From Xylogone sp. PMI_703 (lineage: Eukaryota; Ascomycota; Leotiomycetes), in NCBI GenBank assembly GCA_021399445.1, contig JAJTUQ010000001.1, forward strand, positions 7,130,001 through 7,194,000: a stretch of DNA of 64,000 nt, written 5' to 3'. The translations under genes and the position numbers were made by a program. Positions 11,439-23,741 of this stretch are shown here, piece after piece. The first letter of the stretch is position 1, and every line of letters begins with the position of its first letter. The notes beneath the pieces were generated by a model that worked only from the letters and a program-made list of their open reading frames with translations, was not told the DNA's origin and ran no database searches.

Positions 11439-12380
11439 CTATCTCAGTCCTCTTGGGCCGCTTGGAAGTCCAGGACCTCTCCTCCCACTTCCAGCCTGAA
11501 GATTGCTAGGCAAACCCTGTCTCCCTCCACTTCGCCCGCCATCATCATATCCTCCTCCACCTCCATAGCTAAATGCACTGTACTCATCACCACCTCCTGA
11601 CCAAGGCGCCGTAGCAGACATATAAGGCTTATCTCCACCGCCGCCACCACCACCACTACTGCCCTGATTCCCAAAGCTATTCTGTCTCGCCGCCTGCACC
11701 GTACTCATAAACTTCCCACCTCCACCACCATCACTCGAAACCGAAGACGCAGACGACCCCGTCGCCGACTTGGCCGCAGTCCGGAACCTATCCTTCAACT
11801 TCTCCTGCGCAGACCTCCCTCCACTAGAAGCAGGCGGTTGAGGCGACGTCGCCCTACCAAATGCCCCCGCAGCGCCCCCAGCAGTCTGATAGCTCCCCGC
11901 GCGCTGGCTGGGCAAAGGACGCGCCTGCACCTGTTCGACAGGAGTAGCCGCCTGTCGCGACATGAAGGGATTCGGGCGCTGATTCACCGCTGCCCCAGCA
12001 GCACCACCACCGCGAGCACCTCGTCGCAGAGACTGAGGATCTTGCTGGGCTGCAGGAGCAGCCTGGGGATCCCAGAGACTGCTCAGGCCACTCGACCCGG
12101 CTCCTCCTGGTCCTCCGCCTTGCTGAAGGCCGCCATAGCGCGAGCCGACGGCGTTGTTATAGACGGGTTGGATGACGGTTGGAGGAGGAGCTTTTGGGTC
12201 GGGAGGTAGCCAGGAGGGGAAAGGGATGCGGCCCTTCTCGATGTAGTAGGCGCGGAGAACACGGCAGAGGTGGGTATCGTCTTCGGTGTCGCCGTCGTTT
12301 TCAGAGGGGAGGAGGTTCTGTCTGATGGAGGCGACGCGGGAGGAGGTAGTTGTGAGGAGGGAGCTGAAGTAGGAGGTCAT
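11439..12380 (-). CDS. MSO1: MSO1-like Sec1-binding exocytosis protein
   Basis: Single exon, 313 residues, starting at the ATG at 12380. The first 65 residues carry the Mso1 Sec1-binding signature: MTSYFSSLLTTTSSRVASIR, then GDTEDDTHLCRVLRAYY and IPFPSWLPPDP. In yeast Mso1 binds the SM protein Sec1 and acts at sites of vesicle fusion with the plasma membrane. Everything after residue 70 is low complexity: Gly-rich tracts, Pro/Ala/Gln segments and Ser runs, predicted disordered. Such a short conserved head with a long Gly-rich tail is usual for filamentous fungi, as far as I know. The assignment rests on the N-terminus only. Confidence 0.75.
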   Translation of the reverse strand: MTSYFSSLLTTTSSRVASIRQNLLPSENDGDTEDDTHLCRVLRAYYIEKGRIPFPSWLPPDPKAPPPTVIQPVYNNAVGSRYGGLQQGGGPGGAGSSGLSSLWDPQAAPAAQQDPQSLRRGARGGGAAGAAVNQRPNPFMSRQAATPVEQVQARPLPSQRAGSYQTAGGAAGAFGRATSPQPPASSGGRSAQEKLKDRFRTAAKSATGSSASSVSSDGGGGGKFMSTVQAARQNSFGNQGSSGGGGGGGDKPYMSATAPWSGGGDEYSAFSYGGGGGYDDGGRSGGRQGLPSNLQAGSGRRGPGLPSGPRGLR

Positions 12381-14053
12381 GATTGCTGGATGGGATGATG
12401 TGAGGGTACCCCCTTTTCTGTAGTTGCTGAAAGATTGGAATTTGCGACTTTGGAGGAGGAAGTGGGATTGAAGTGATGATTTTGCAACAATTAGGGGGGT
12501 TTTGCAGCAACCCTGCGTCTGTAGGGCTTCGAGGGAGTTCTCGTATCAGGTATGTGTCGCAAGTTGAAAAGCGTTGTGCGGTTCGCGGTTTGCTTTGACA
12601 ATGCCAGTGGAACCCCACTATGTCATGAATCGGGAAGCTGCAAGCAGAAGTAGGAAAGAGGAGAGCAGTCGCCAACGCCTGTTGACAAAACGTCCCAATA
12701 TGTATCTACAGACAAAAGAGAGACCTTTAAACAAAAATAGAAAGAATAAAGTTATGACAAGGGTGAAGGAGTAAGGGTCGAGTCTCGCACCCTTTTCTGG
12801 GAGCGGTGAATTTGGGCCCCATCGAACGTGACTTTGGACTTTGGGAGACCAATCAGATGCTGCATAACCAATAATGCAGGTTTATAGACTACATTCGAAA
12901 TACCGCCCAATGAAATCAGGAATATGCGGGCGTCAAGATGTCAAATTGAACAGCTCTTCTCCATAATTTACATTCAGATTGATTAATTTGTGTATCACAT
13001 GATGCAGTTGTAACGTTCGAGTATCTAAGCTACCTACGAGTAGCACCGACTGACCAGGACAGCCAAATGACCGAGATGGTTTCATTTACTGAGAATCATA
13101 TGAATACTTCAGTGAGTTTACATGTCTGGTTGCATGATCAGAAGGATTACAAAATGAAACTTAATTAGGTTTCTATATCCATCTACAGAAGGTGTTGTTG
13201 ATTCTCTTTATACCCCGGTATTCTGATCACATATCTTCAACAATATAAAACCACGGCTTATTTACCTAGTCTACTTACATTCGAGATAGAAGAACTCTGG
13301 CATGAACAAAAACTGACATGAGCGAGCATCAACTTAAGAGAAAGCTCCTATCGTTCGCAATAGCAATGCTCCTCGAATTCCCTATTGGCCCTTGCTCTTA
13401 TTCGTATTCGTGTCTCCCGCTTGTTGATACTTCAATACTTCATACTTGATAGAAAGCATATCGTCCTTGAAAGAAGCAACAATACTTTTTCACAATGCGC
13501 CTCTCATTATCATAAGCAATATGCCCAATAATCACGCATTCCAGCTGCCTCCCAAGATGACGACGCTACCATAAATCACTCATCTTACATCCCGCTTCTT
13601 TACTCAGGAAACGTCATGATGATACCACAAACTCAACTACGTTACTGTGACGAATTCTGAGTTTACTGTAACCCATGCCAAAGTCCATACCAATCCTACT
13701 ATTGGACAAGACCCCAGCCTGGTAAACAGCCTTCCAAAGCCACATTCGATGCAAGATCTTCGATTTCCACTCTTTGCATGATCAAGGCGAACATGGGGCT
13801 GAGATGTCCATGCATGAAGTCCAGTAATTGTAACGGTATTTCTTATTCTGTGCCAACTATCACCGTGATATACCGAGTAAAAGCTATACCGAACTACGTC
13901 ACTTACTCCCCATCAACAGGATATATATACCCCTTTGAATACGCTGTTGACCTATCTTTCCTCTCTCATCAATCCAACGATTCAATACCAATCTCAGCAG
14001 CAACCCACAAACCATAAACTTCCCTCCAAAACAACCCAATCCATACTACAATC
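12381..14053. other. Gene-free stretch with promoter of CON-10-like gene
   Basis: About 1.7 kb between divergent genes (MSO1-like on minus, CON-10-like on plus). No convincing frame or RNA gene is seen. The right end carries a TATA-like element at 13919-13930 next to a CCCCT motif. Confidence 0.4.
13919..13934 (+). promoter_or_regulatory. TATA box and adjacent CCCCT stress-type element
   Basis: GGATATATATAC lies about 130 bp before the CON-10-like ATG and runs straight into CCCCT (13930-13934), the core of the stress response element known in yeasts. The leader after it is CA/CT-rich (13960-14050), as in strongly expressed fungal genes. Function is inferred from position and motif only. Confidence 0.5.
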
Positions 14054-14339
14054 ATGGCCGACACCAACCCCGGCAACTTCGCCAACCGCCCCAAGGAGGA
14101 AGTCCAAGAGATCGCCAGCAAGGGCGGACAAGCCAGCCATTCTGGCGGCTTTGCATCCATGGATCCAGATAAGCAGGTGAGTCAAAAAAGTGCTCTATGA
14201 TATTATATTGTTGCTAACAAAGGATACAAAACAAAAGCGCGAGATCGCTTCAAAGGGAGGACAAGCGTCCAGCGGATCGTTCGAGCCCGGGAGCGAGAAG
14301 GCGAGGGAGGCGGGGAGGAAGGGGGGGTCTGCTTCATAA
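14054..14339 (+). CDS. con-10: CON-10-like KGG-repeat stress/conidiation protein
   Basis: Two exons, 14054-14176 and 14238-14339, give 74 residues; it is too short and interrupted to appear as one frame. Three KGG repeats are visible: EIASKGGQASHSGGF, EIASKGGQASSGSF and EAGRKGGSAS at the C-terminus. This is the pattern of Neurospora CON-10 and of bacterial stress-induced KGG proteins; all are small, hydrophilic and probably disordered. CON-10 accumulates during conidiation and stress, but its biochemical role is unknown. The 61-nt intron falls exactly between the first and second repeats and has a CTAAC branch site. A nearer AG at 14221-14222 is also in frame but sits too close to that branch site. 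Confidence 0.9.
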
Positions 14340-15444
14340 CATAGTGGAAACAGGAGCAAGAATAACTGTGTATGAAATGAACAGGCTTATATTTAGTTTC
14401 TAATCAAATCAAAGCCTGGGTTTTTTGAGATTTCCTGACTCATTCATTGATTGGTGACATTGTCTGTTCGGTCCATCAATCACTTGCACTTGATAATTCT
14501 ATCTTAGGCGTATTGATGAGTGGAGCAAGTATCAGAGTTGTTGTAGTGTATTGAGATCAGCCCAGCTTGCGTTTACTCGTACGCTCTACTTGCTTGGTAT
14601 CTCATACAGGCCATTATGTAGTCCTCGAGAACTTTAGTGGTCTAAGCTGTAAGAATCATGATAGTGGGTTTATGTTGTAAGCTGTGATAATCGTAACGGG
14701 AGGTTGATGCCTCCCCTCCTATAACATAAGCCACAATAACAGTAGACACACGCACAGGCTAGACATAGAATCTTTATAATTTTACTCTCAACAAGGAATT
14801 TATTATCTCCTCAATCCCCAAAGAGAGCAGCAGCGACGAAAAAGTCTGAGGATCCTGCTAGTCGTCTACAATTTCCCCACTCTCTTGAAGGTCTATGTTC
14901 ATGGAGAAAAAGGTAAATATCCCATTGAAACAGCTTTCTTCCTCTTGAAAATGCATCACGGAGAGGAAAAAGACACTCAAATATACTCCTACATTTCGCC
15001 GTCGTTATTGAAAACTCCAGGGACTGGTTGTATTCCCCGCAATCAGGGAGGAACTCAAACCAGTCATCGCATGGAAAATAGGAAATTCGTCTCAAAAAAG
15101 AAGATAAAAAGAGGTAAATAGACACCCATAGATAAATGCGGCCGGAACTTTCGTCCTCGCTTCCCAAAAGTACGCCAGTTCGCCACAAAAGGTAGTAAAG
15201 AATCATTCATCAGAGTGCCTCCCACATATGTACTGTCCGTGCTGGAATCAAAAAAGCCGCCGCCACATCCTGCCCTAAAAGACCGATAGGAGAATTTTTT
15301 CAAAGAGTAAAGAGTGGAAGATTAGAAACATCACAGATCCAAGGGGATTCTTGGGTTAAGAACACCAGCTCCTTTCTCCAAGTGCTTGGAAAGAACCGAG
15401 ATGGAATGGAGATGGTGAGCGGTGAAATCGGATGAGAACTAGAT
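14340..15444. other. Convergent spacer, no gene seen
   Basis: About 1.1 kb between the CON-10-like and LaeA-like stop codons. A minus-strand open frame (14811-15206) has no recognisable domain and no sensible splice connection. I see nothing else that can be supported. Confidence 0.4.
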
Positions 15445-17360
15445 TCATATCATTCCCTGATAGCCCTCAGGAATGAAGGATTTAGGCATTGGCTGAATCG
15501 TGTAGCCCGACGAACTGGACTGTGACGAGACTGATAGACTCGATTCGCCTCCCGAAGCAGCAGATCGTTTCCGTTTGCCGCCTGGTTTTTCGCCATAGAC
15601 TACGGAGCTGGGTAAAAGATCAGTCTCAAGGGCCGGGATGGCGAGAGAGGGAATGGATATCAAGTAGGAGGGACTTACACGTCTAAATATGCATGTATTG
15701 AGAGGTCTTTTAGTGTCGTCCGCATTTGTGCCAAGTGCAGCTGTGCCTTTTCGTATGACCACTGTTATCATGTTAGTATAATCTGGTAATAGATGCAAAG
15801 GGAAGAGAGAAGAGGACGTACACCAGCCATTGTCAACATTCGAATCATCATTCCCTCTATTCCATCATACAGTCTCAACTGGTTCCAGATACCCAGCTCT
15901 CTCAATCTCCTCCAACTCTTAGCACCGTCATCGCCATTGGTCCTTAGTTCTGGAGATGGCCATCCATTCATAGGCCATTTGTATCTAATCTCCTCTACGT
16001 TCACAAAACCTGCCTTTTCCAGCCTCGCCTTACTCTCTTCCCAGATGGTGAAGCTTTTGCCGAATTTCTCCGACACCTCCATGACCGTCTGTCCCCAGTA
16101 GTTGTAGAATCCGTCCGGCTTTAAGCTGTCATCATCAGCTCGCGGCCAGACGCTGTGCTCGAGGATTTCGACATAGCCACCTGGCTTGGTATGCTTGTAG
16201 CACTGTGCGAAGAAGGCATCCCAATCACGCACGCAGCCGAAAAGTTCACGGATGTGGATGAAGTCGAAGTGCGAGTTGGGATATGTCCAGGGCTGGTTGC
16301 AGTCTTCGATCTCGAAGGTGCAGTTGGGTGGTACGAAGACAGGCTGGATGGGGGAGAGGTCGGTGCCCGTGACGTGCGAGGCGGGATACGCATCGGCCAT
16401 TTCACTGAGAATGGGAGATTAGTAAGAAGCTTCTTTTTAGGGCTAACTCTTTCAATATTTTTTTTCTTTCATTTCTGCATGATTTTATCTTCATTTGAAA
16501 TAGACGTGATTGAATGAGAAACAAGGAATTTAAATATAAGAAGAAACGGTCTGAAGTAAAACGGTATGGAAATGAGACGTACATGGCCCATATTCCCGTG
16601 CCGGTTCCTATGTCCAGGATATTGTGTGGGTTTACAATCGGGGCGAGATGTAATCTTCCTTCCAGAGTCATGAGATACATGTGATGCGCCAGATCCTGCT
16701 GGTCGTTCGCCGATTCATCATTAGGACCCTATAGAACATAGCAACAATTAGCACTCTTCATATATCTCCATTCAGTACCTTATATTTGCTCTGCGTCCAG
16801 ACCATAGATTGGAGAGACAAATTGGCTGTGGTTTCCTCCTCTTCCATACAAGCTTCCCTAAGGAGCGTGAAAATACTGAACAAAAAATTAATATAAAAAA
16901 GGCATACCCAGTATTCTCCGTCTCGGTATGCATGGTACCTCCGTCCATTCTCATAGCGATAGTCGGTGATATAGCTGGCCAGCGTATCGGTATCACACCC
17001 AATCAAGCTGCCCCCAAACGCGGAGTCGCCATCAGAACCATCTTCCTCGCTGTCCACCTCGATGAAGTCCTGGTAGGGCCCGTCCGAGGGGAGGAATTGA
17101 TTGTACGGGTCCTCCGTCTGCGCTGGACGGCCAGCCTCGGAGGGAGGTTGCGAGTGCTCTCGATCTGGCGTGGCCGGCTCCGTGTCGGTGATGGAGAGGC
17201 CCGAATCATAGTCGGGCAGCTTGGACGAGGAGGCTGCGGTGGAAGACGACGGTGGTTTGGAGAGCGTGGAGATGGGATTGGGATTGTATCGCGGGTCCTG
17301 AGGCTGGGTGTTGGCCGGCCGTCGCTCCGCCGGGCCTGGGAGACGATTGGCCTGGGACAT
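15445..17360 (-). CDS. LaeA-like class I SAM methyltransferase
   Basis: Five exons, 17360-16908, 16728-16583, 16404-15822, 15761-15679 and 15607-15445, give 475 residues. Residues 1-135 are disordered (Pro/Ser/Gln/Asp). The catalytic part starts at DYRYENGRRYHAYRDGEYW; motif I is LDIGTGTGI at 189-197, followed by TGTDLSPIQP and FDFIHIREL. This is the layout of fungal LaeA-like (TAM-type) methyltransferases, some of which act as global regulators of secondary metabolism and development in the nucleus. Whether this one is LaeA itself or one of its many paralogues cannot be told here; no secondary-metabolite cluster lies in the window. Introns 1 and 2 are 179 and 178 nt. Intron 1 includes a frame open over about 80 nt but not compatible with both neighbours' phases, so I left it out. 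Confidence 0.8.
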
Positions 17361-18050
17361 GTGGCCGACCGTTGGGTGGCAGCAGATTTGGGGGATTTAA
17401 GGTTGCGGCAGCAGTGCGACCTGGAGAGAGAGCTGGGAGCTGGAGCCCGGACGACGGTAGGAGTGGCAGCGCAAGGCGATGGGCATTGAGCAGCAGCACA
17501 AGCAGCAGTAATTCTCACGAGGGGCTTTTTTTTCGGGTGGTGTCCAAAGATGACGAGCGCACGGAGAGGGAAAAGGTTGAGGGCAGGTCTGGTGAGAAAG
17601 GTGCTAGGGCCGAGCTTAGTCGATGTGTGCAGCAAGAGAGAGAAGAGGGACGGACGGTCAGCAATGAGACGGAACTGGACTGGACGTGGGCACAGACTGG
17701 ATCTGGCGATGGACGCGGGCCTCGGGGGAGGGATCAGGGGATCAGGGGCTCGGGGAGGGTTTATCTGTCGGCAGTCGCTCAGCACAGCGCGGAGCAGCGC
17801 AACAGCATCCAGCGCTGCTCAAGTACCGAACTGGGCATATTTGTGCGATTGGGGTTTGGCTGATTAATAGGTGGTGGGGGAGAGAGCAAAGAAGGCGAGA
17901 TGGAGACGGAGAGAAAGAGGCCAGAGACGGAGAGAGAGCTGCCAGGCCCGTTACAGTTAAAGTCGTGATGGCTTCCAGTGGACTGCTTCAGTGGTGTTTC
18001 GGGGCCCAATAGTGGGTGCTACGGCGTGTTTAAGCCCCTTCAAGCCCTTT

Positions 18051-18079
18051 CTGCAGCATTTGCAGCATTTGCAGCATTG
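18051..18079. repeat. Three tandem copies of a 9-bp TTTGCAGCA-type unit
   Basis: CTGCAGCAT is followed by TTGCAGCAT twice, in a row. A short slippage repeat with no visible role. Confidence 0.7.
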
Positions 18080-21000
18080 GTACAGCGCTGTAATAACCGC
18101 AAGAAGGTGCTGTAGGAAGCTACTTGTGGCAGTGGGTGTGCTGTACTGTAGAAGATCCGCTGGGGCCCCTGCCGCTTGTGCCGGGCCTGATACGGCGGCA
18201 CTTGCCTGGAGCAGCGGTCGAGTGCCGTGCGACGTAGGATCTATTGTTGCTGCTGTTGCACCACTGCTGGTTCTGGCTGGTCCGTCTGCTGTGCGCTCTC
18301 CCGCCGCGTGCCCGCCATGTGGACCCGAGCCCGCTGGCTGCTGCAAGTGTCTGATTGGCCCACGCGCTCCATCCCGTTCCGCAATTGCGAATGCGGTAAC
18401 TATTCGAGGCCCCTACAAGCAAGAAAATACCACCACGTACACATAACCATAACCATAATGCAACGTCGACCAGATTTCCCAGCACTTTATATGCCAATTA
18501 ATATCTCCAGATTGCCCTCACTTTTAACTATACACTACTGCTGTACTTCTGCGGCGTTATTGCTCCTGCACGGCCGATCCAACGGCTCTCCGTCGATGCC
18601 ATTCAATCGTACATGCACTCGATAAGCCAAATGCACCTCGTCCCTTTTCGGCGAGACTTGGTCAGTGGTGGGTTGTAGCTACTACTGCGAGGGTGCTGCA
18701 CAGAACGGCTTGCTTGCGAGTGAAGGGAGTTCGCCGCGGTTGATCTCCGGCTGCTCTCTTTCTTCTCTTCCCCCACTGTGCCCTAGCAATAACAGTACAG
18801 TACCTATTGCCGGTGGTGGTGGTACTGATAAACTTGCCGGGTTAACAGCACCACCTTCGCTATCTTTCTTCATGCAGAAATTCAACAATATCCCACCCAG
18901 TTACCGGATCGAAATGGAGTGCACAGTGTGAGGAGCAGTCGAGCCGTTGCGACTTTACACTGGTGCAGAGGCAATACTCTGTATGCCGCTGCTGCATCGT
19001 TCAGGTACGCCCATGGCTTTCGTCCCATTCCACTCTTCGCAATCATCTCTAATTACACCACGGTTCTAGATCGCCGAGACTTTCCGTACAACCAAAGGCC
19101 AAATATCGATACAATCTTGTGCCTGGACCGACCAGATTCGAATAATCTCCACTCAATATGCGGTATGATGGTGTTGTCGCTGTTGCCCAGACTCAGTAGA
19201 CGAGCCCCAAAATACTGAAGCATCATGCAGTCAGCACCAACTACCGACCACCCTAACCATGTCGCCATTCTCCAGGAATCTCCCTCCTCGTTTGTTCTAT
19301 TTTAATCACTGCGACAGCACACCAGGAGCTTGAGCCCGACTCCGGGCGTGGAAGAGAGCACAGAGGTTCAAAGTGCCACGATTGGATCTCCCGAGACAAC
19401 AAGTCCTTTTCATCCAGCCCACACGAGCCCGATAGATTCGCTCATTCTCCTCTCCTTCAATAATTGATGATCTCGCACGCAGTTGCAATGGCTCTTCCAG
19501 GCCAATACTGACTGCAGTCTTCTGCTTTATTAACTGTCGGTCTTATTATGGCGGTGCGACTCGGGCCAGCCAGAGTACTACGCCCCAGCAATTGCGGAAT
19601 ACAACAGATGAAGTATGCCACCGCATAGTATCCATAAAGCTGGCGACTTAAGCCCGTCTCTGTTATGGCTTCAACCACTCAGCATCATCCCACGGAACAG
19701 TGCCGCATCCTAACTACGATACGCAACAGTTCGGCGTCAGTTCACGCAGCCCACAGACCCACCATGGTTGCCGGCGATGACAGCAGACACGCCTCTCTCA
19801 ATGCCGTTCGCCATCGATGAAGACACACCACTCTGTCCGCAGTGAATAACCATTACTCTCGAGCAAGGCTGTAACCTAGCCTCCTACCTCGAGTAGCTGG
19901 ATCCGATTAACCCATTTCTTCGTCTCTTGAAGAAGAAGCGTACAGTTCTGTGACGGCTCATTCAGCATCGAAGTGTCTGCTGAATGTCTGTTTACAGTCG
20001 TGGAAGAACCCTAATTGACGGCGATCATTGCTAGGAGAAACCTTGAACCTTGAAATCCACGTCTACCAGCCTCACGAAACCAACAAGCCCTAGAGGTGTC
20101 CCTCTAAAATTCTGGAGACTGGCTTTCAGTGCTCAACGTGGCTGTGACTGACTGCCGGTCGGGTTATCCTGGCCCTGAATACAGATGCATTAGGTAGGCC
20201 GTCTTAGCGGCACGGCAGTGACGGAGATTTATCCCGTAGATCGACATACCTTCCATCCTGTTGTTCTATATCATATAATTTCCACTTCGTACTTGTTTTA
20301 TACGGCCATTCACATCACTGGTAGGCAAAGAGCAGCCGCTCCAAATATGAAAAAGTCCACAAAGTATCCCACAATATGAAATCGGAGAGGTAAGGTAAAA
20401 ATAGGTCCCAAAAGCCAGATTTGCTTCTGTTCCCAGATATTCCTACCAGCTTTGGAGTCAGTTTAAGATCTATTTGCATCTACTTGCTATTGCTACATTG
20501 TAGTAGAAAGAGCCTGATTTTCCAGCTCTCGGCTTACTCACAAGGTCTGTGATGAATAATCTGCTCCTCCGGATCCTGCTGGAAGTCTTCGGGCCCGAGG
20601 TGAAATGTACTTTCAGCGTTGATCTCCTCAGCCTGGCAGGATTGCGCTGCCCTCAATGTACTCAGGCTGCCCTCGATCACTCCTCGCTTTCCTTTGCTAT
20701 ATTCGTCCTCGAATCTACCCCCAAAGCGTGCCACCAGATCGGCGCCGGCTGCCTTGGAGCATGGTGCAGTTGCAGAAGGATGCCGACCACCACATGGCAA
20801 GAATATTCCGGGCCGATTCTGTGCATGCCAAATCCTCCGCGCATGCAGCTTCCATACATAGAGCCTCGCCATCTGCCGTCTTATCTCTCGCCCTCAAAGG
20901 CAAATGCCATTGCAACCCCATGCCAGCAATCCTTTTGGGATTCTTCATTTCCACATGGCATAAGCAGCCAAGAGTCTAGTTCATGATCTTCTCCGGGGAT

Positions 21001-21690
21001 GAGGATTTTGAACTTAATAATCAACGTGCAGTTCCGGGCGCGCTGCACAGTAGCATCAAGCCATCATCTATGGTGAGCGAATCCAGAATGGACAGTGTGG
21101 ATAACCAAACTGCAGTGAAATTATAGCAAGTGCTCTCTCTTATTTCCAGAAACAGAAGCTTATTCGGACACCCGTTGAGAGCACAGAAATAATTCGTGGG
21201 TCATGACCGCGATGTTCTGCAAACGCGCAAGGCCTGCAGACCACTGAGGGCCAGTAGTTTACATGCAGCATTCGTCACCGAATTCTTAAAGATGACCACC
21301 ATCTTTTTTTTGTTCGCTATGTAAGCACCCACACACAACACTACAACAGAAATGCACAGGACTTTCCCGCGTGCCCAGGCACCGATTTCTCCACCTGTCA
21401 TATTCCTTTGAAGAATAATGTGGTATACCACAGCGGGGAACTATATTCCCGTTGATGACGACGACTGTATATACGTACAACGGATATCAAAAGCAAAAAG
21501 CAAAAAAAGAGAACAAAGAAAAAATAATACTGTGAATGTTTCAAGATTTTTGCTCTAGATTTGATACCCGATTGAGAAAACGGTTGTTATCCAAGTAGAC
21601 AAAAATATAACCCTACTGCAACTATACAGTAGAAGTTCCAGGAACCATTCCTTCCCTTTGTCCGAGAACTTGCCAGAAGCTTTGCAAGGT

Positions 21691-22800
21691 TTGCAGTACT
21701 GTACTGCACTGCAATGCACCCCGTGCAGCCTTCCGCCTTCCCTCCCCAATAAAAACAACAAACAGTGCAGCAAACACGTTTCTCTCTTCCCCCAAAAAGA
21801 AACTCACTGATTTACCCCACCCCACCAGGAGCCAAGCAATCTTCCCGTCGACCAAACAACAAATTTCTCGCTAAATTCAAATTCCCTCCCGTCCACCCAC
21901 CCCACCAAAAAGTTACCGTACTTGAACCCTTTTTCTAAAAATAGCACCACACACCTCGAAAAAGCAACGCACAGACCAAGAACTACTCTGTAGAGCTAGT
22001 GTTAATGTTTCGCGCCATCGCGCTTATTAGCGCCAATACTGTAACTGTAACTGCACCAGTCAAAGAGCAACTTTTCTAAAATCTCACGGTGAGAAAAAAA
22101 CTAAGCCACGAGGCGAGGCTAGAACTACAGTAGACTAGATCAAGGCTCCGAATCATACCGTACTGTACTGTATTGTACTGCAGAAAAGCAATACGCCATA
22201 ATACGCTTTTACTGGTGTAGTACTCCGTACAACTGTACAGAGTTTGCCTTGCTGCGCGTTCCTGAACGAGCAGCGCTTCTTCGATTTTAGCTTGCGGCTG
22301 TCGCCGTTGTTGTGTTTTAGGCTGCGGAATGGGCGCTTGGAATCATTTGGCACCGCCTTTGGCTTTAGCTCTTTCCGCCAGCCTCTCTCGCTTTTCGAAG
22401 AAATCCGGGTTGGTGAAATACTCCGGTAGATTTTACTGCAAGGCGCGGCTTTTTTAGTTTCGTACATCCGACGTATTAGAATAGAAGCTTAGCCGCCGAT
22501 TGGAACAGCACCAAGGCGGCTCTGGGCGTGTAGGGACTTGGCGATGCATGACCCAGCATTTACTGAACTTGGCATCAGCACCATGCCGTTGGGGTTAGAT
22601 GGAGGTCGCTGTTTCGCGGACCTTCCCGGATCTCGTAAGCACATGGCTATGTATCTGATTGATTGTAGAGTCACATTTTTGAGTGAGGCGGTGGTCTGAG
22701 ATTCGATTCAGAGTTCAAAGCGCAGATAGTTTGATCTGTCAGATTCATTCTACGGAACCGTACTGTAGGTACCAGGGACGGTACGTACCCGGTGTACCCG
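21691..22800. repeat. Cluster of TACTGTAC / CTGTAC elements
   Basis: Overlapping near-palindromic GTAC-centred words recur: GCAGTACTGTACTGCACTGCA at 21693-21714, CCGTACTGTACTGTATTGTAC at 22158-22178, GTAGTACTCCGTAC and CTGTACAG at 22216-22242, and CCGTACTGTAGGTACC plus GGTACGTACC at 22758-22789. Further single copies lie at 18141, 18793, 23797 and 8818. The rest of the window shows few of these. Confidence 0.6.
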
Positions 22801-23715
22801 GAACTATCTTGCTTTTGCGGAGCGGACCGCTTGGCGAAATTGCAGTACTTAAAGTCAGACCACGTGTCGTGTTCGATAAAAATCTGATGATGTTTGACAC
22901 AAAAAATGATAGAATTCCTTTTTTCTGTATTCCTCCTGGTGTAATTCGGCGTGTGCGTGGGGGAGGCTGTTGATTGTGAAGTGGTGGGTAAATAACGTGT
23001 GGGAGATTGATGAGTGAGAGATGAGGTGAGCGTTGTACCCAAGAGCCGAAGAAGGGCAAGCGTAGGTGCGGGTAGTGGGGAGTGAGAACCCACATTTGAG
23101 CATGTCAAAGCAGTGTATAATTAACATGAAATAAAAGTGGTAGCGCTTATGTTTGATATATATCGAGGTTTTGAAGAAGGATAAGCGTATCCGCTTAACT
23201 ATCGAGGAAATAGGGGAACTCATTGTTCACCTGGACCTCGGGAAGGACCGTCTGCCCCGCTGCTTTCCACCAATTCTCGCCTCAAATAGATCTTGAATAT
23301 TCTCAATTGAGTAGCTATTGGAAATCCTCAATTGTACCCTGGATAGTCAAGGATTATCTCTGTGCACGTGTGTAATCTCCATATTTTGCTTCCCAGTGCC
23401 CGGAGGAACCGGACGAAGGAAGCCTGTGTGATGAAACTGTACATTTATTCGCTGAAATTATTTATAAAGGGGGCGATTGGTGTAACTCTGTACTGCCTCA
23501 ATCTACATGAAGTTTGTGTAACCGTGTAGCTGGAACTCGGCATCAAAAGACTCAGAGTGGATGTATACTAATCGAACATGGTTTCTTCTGTACCTTAAGG
23601 CTCAGTGGCGTGATGTATTTAGTAATAGAATCAAAGTGTAACATTCCGTACATTTTGGTGACAGTTTATGAATCCCTTAATCTTGTCTCACGTCCTTCAT
23701 GATCAGGGCCTCGAT

Positions 23716-23741
23716 GGCCATTCACGAGGTCTGGAATGGCC
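23716..23741. repeat. Perfect 8-bp inverted repeat, 10-nt loop
   Basis: GGCCATTC at 23716-23723 is mirrored by GAATGGCC at 23734-23741. It could form a hairpin in RNA or be a dyad binding site; it lies far from any gene. Confidence 0.6.

Noticed and set aside
11838..12209. Plus-strand frame of 123 codons
   Set aside because: Antisense shadow of the Gly/Pro-rich MSO1-like gene.
14811..15206. Minus-strand frame of 131 codons between CON-10-like and LaeA-like genes
   Set aside because: No domain, atypical composition and no splice link to a neighbour.
16809..17489. Long plus-strand frame (226 codons) opposite the LaeA-like N-terminus
   Set aside because: Antisense of a low-complexity coding region; no family features.
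17003..17785. Minus-strand frame of 260 codons overlapping LaeA-like exon 1 and its leader
   Set aside because: It begins with GTG, is Pro/Arg/Ser-rich by composition and is out of frame with the real gene.
20549..20986. 145-codon plus-strand frame in the gene-free region
   Set aside because: Five overlapping frames on both strands share the segment, none with a domain; typical of chance in GC-richer DNA.
22671..23108. 145-codon minus-strand frame
   Set aside because: Low-complexity Ser/Thr/Pro start, overlapped by two other equally long frames and no recognised domain.
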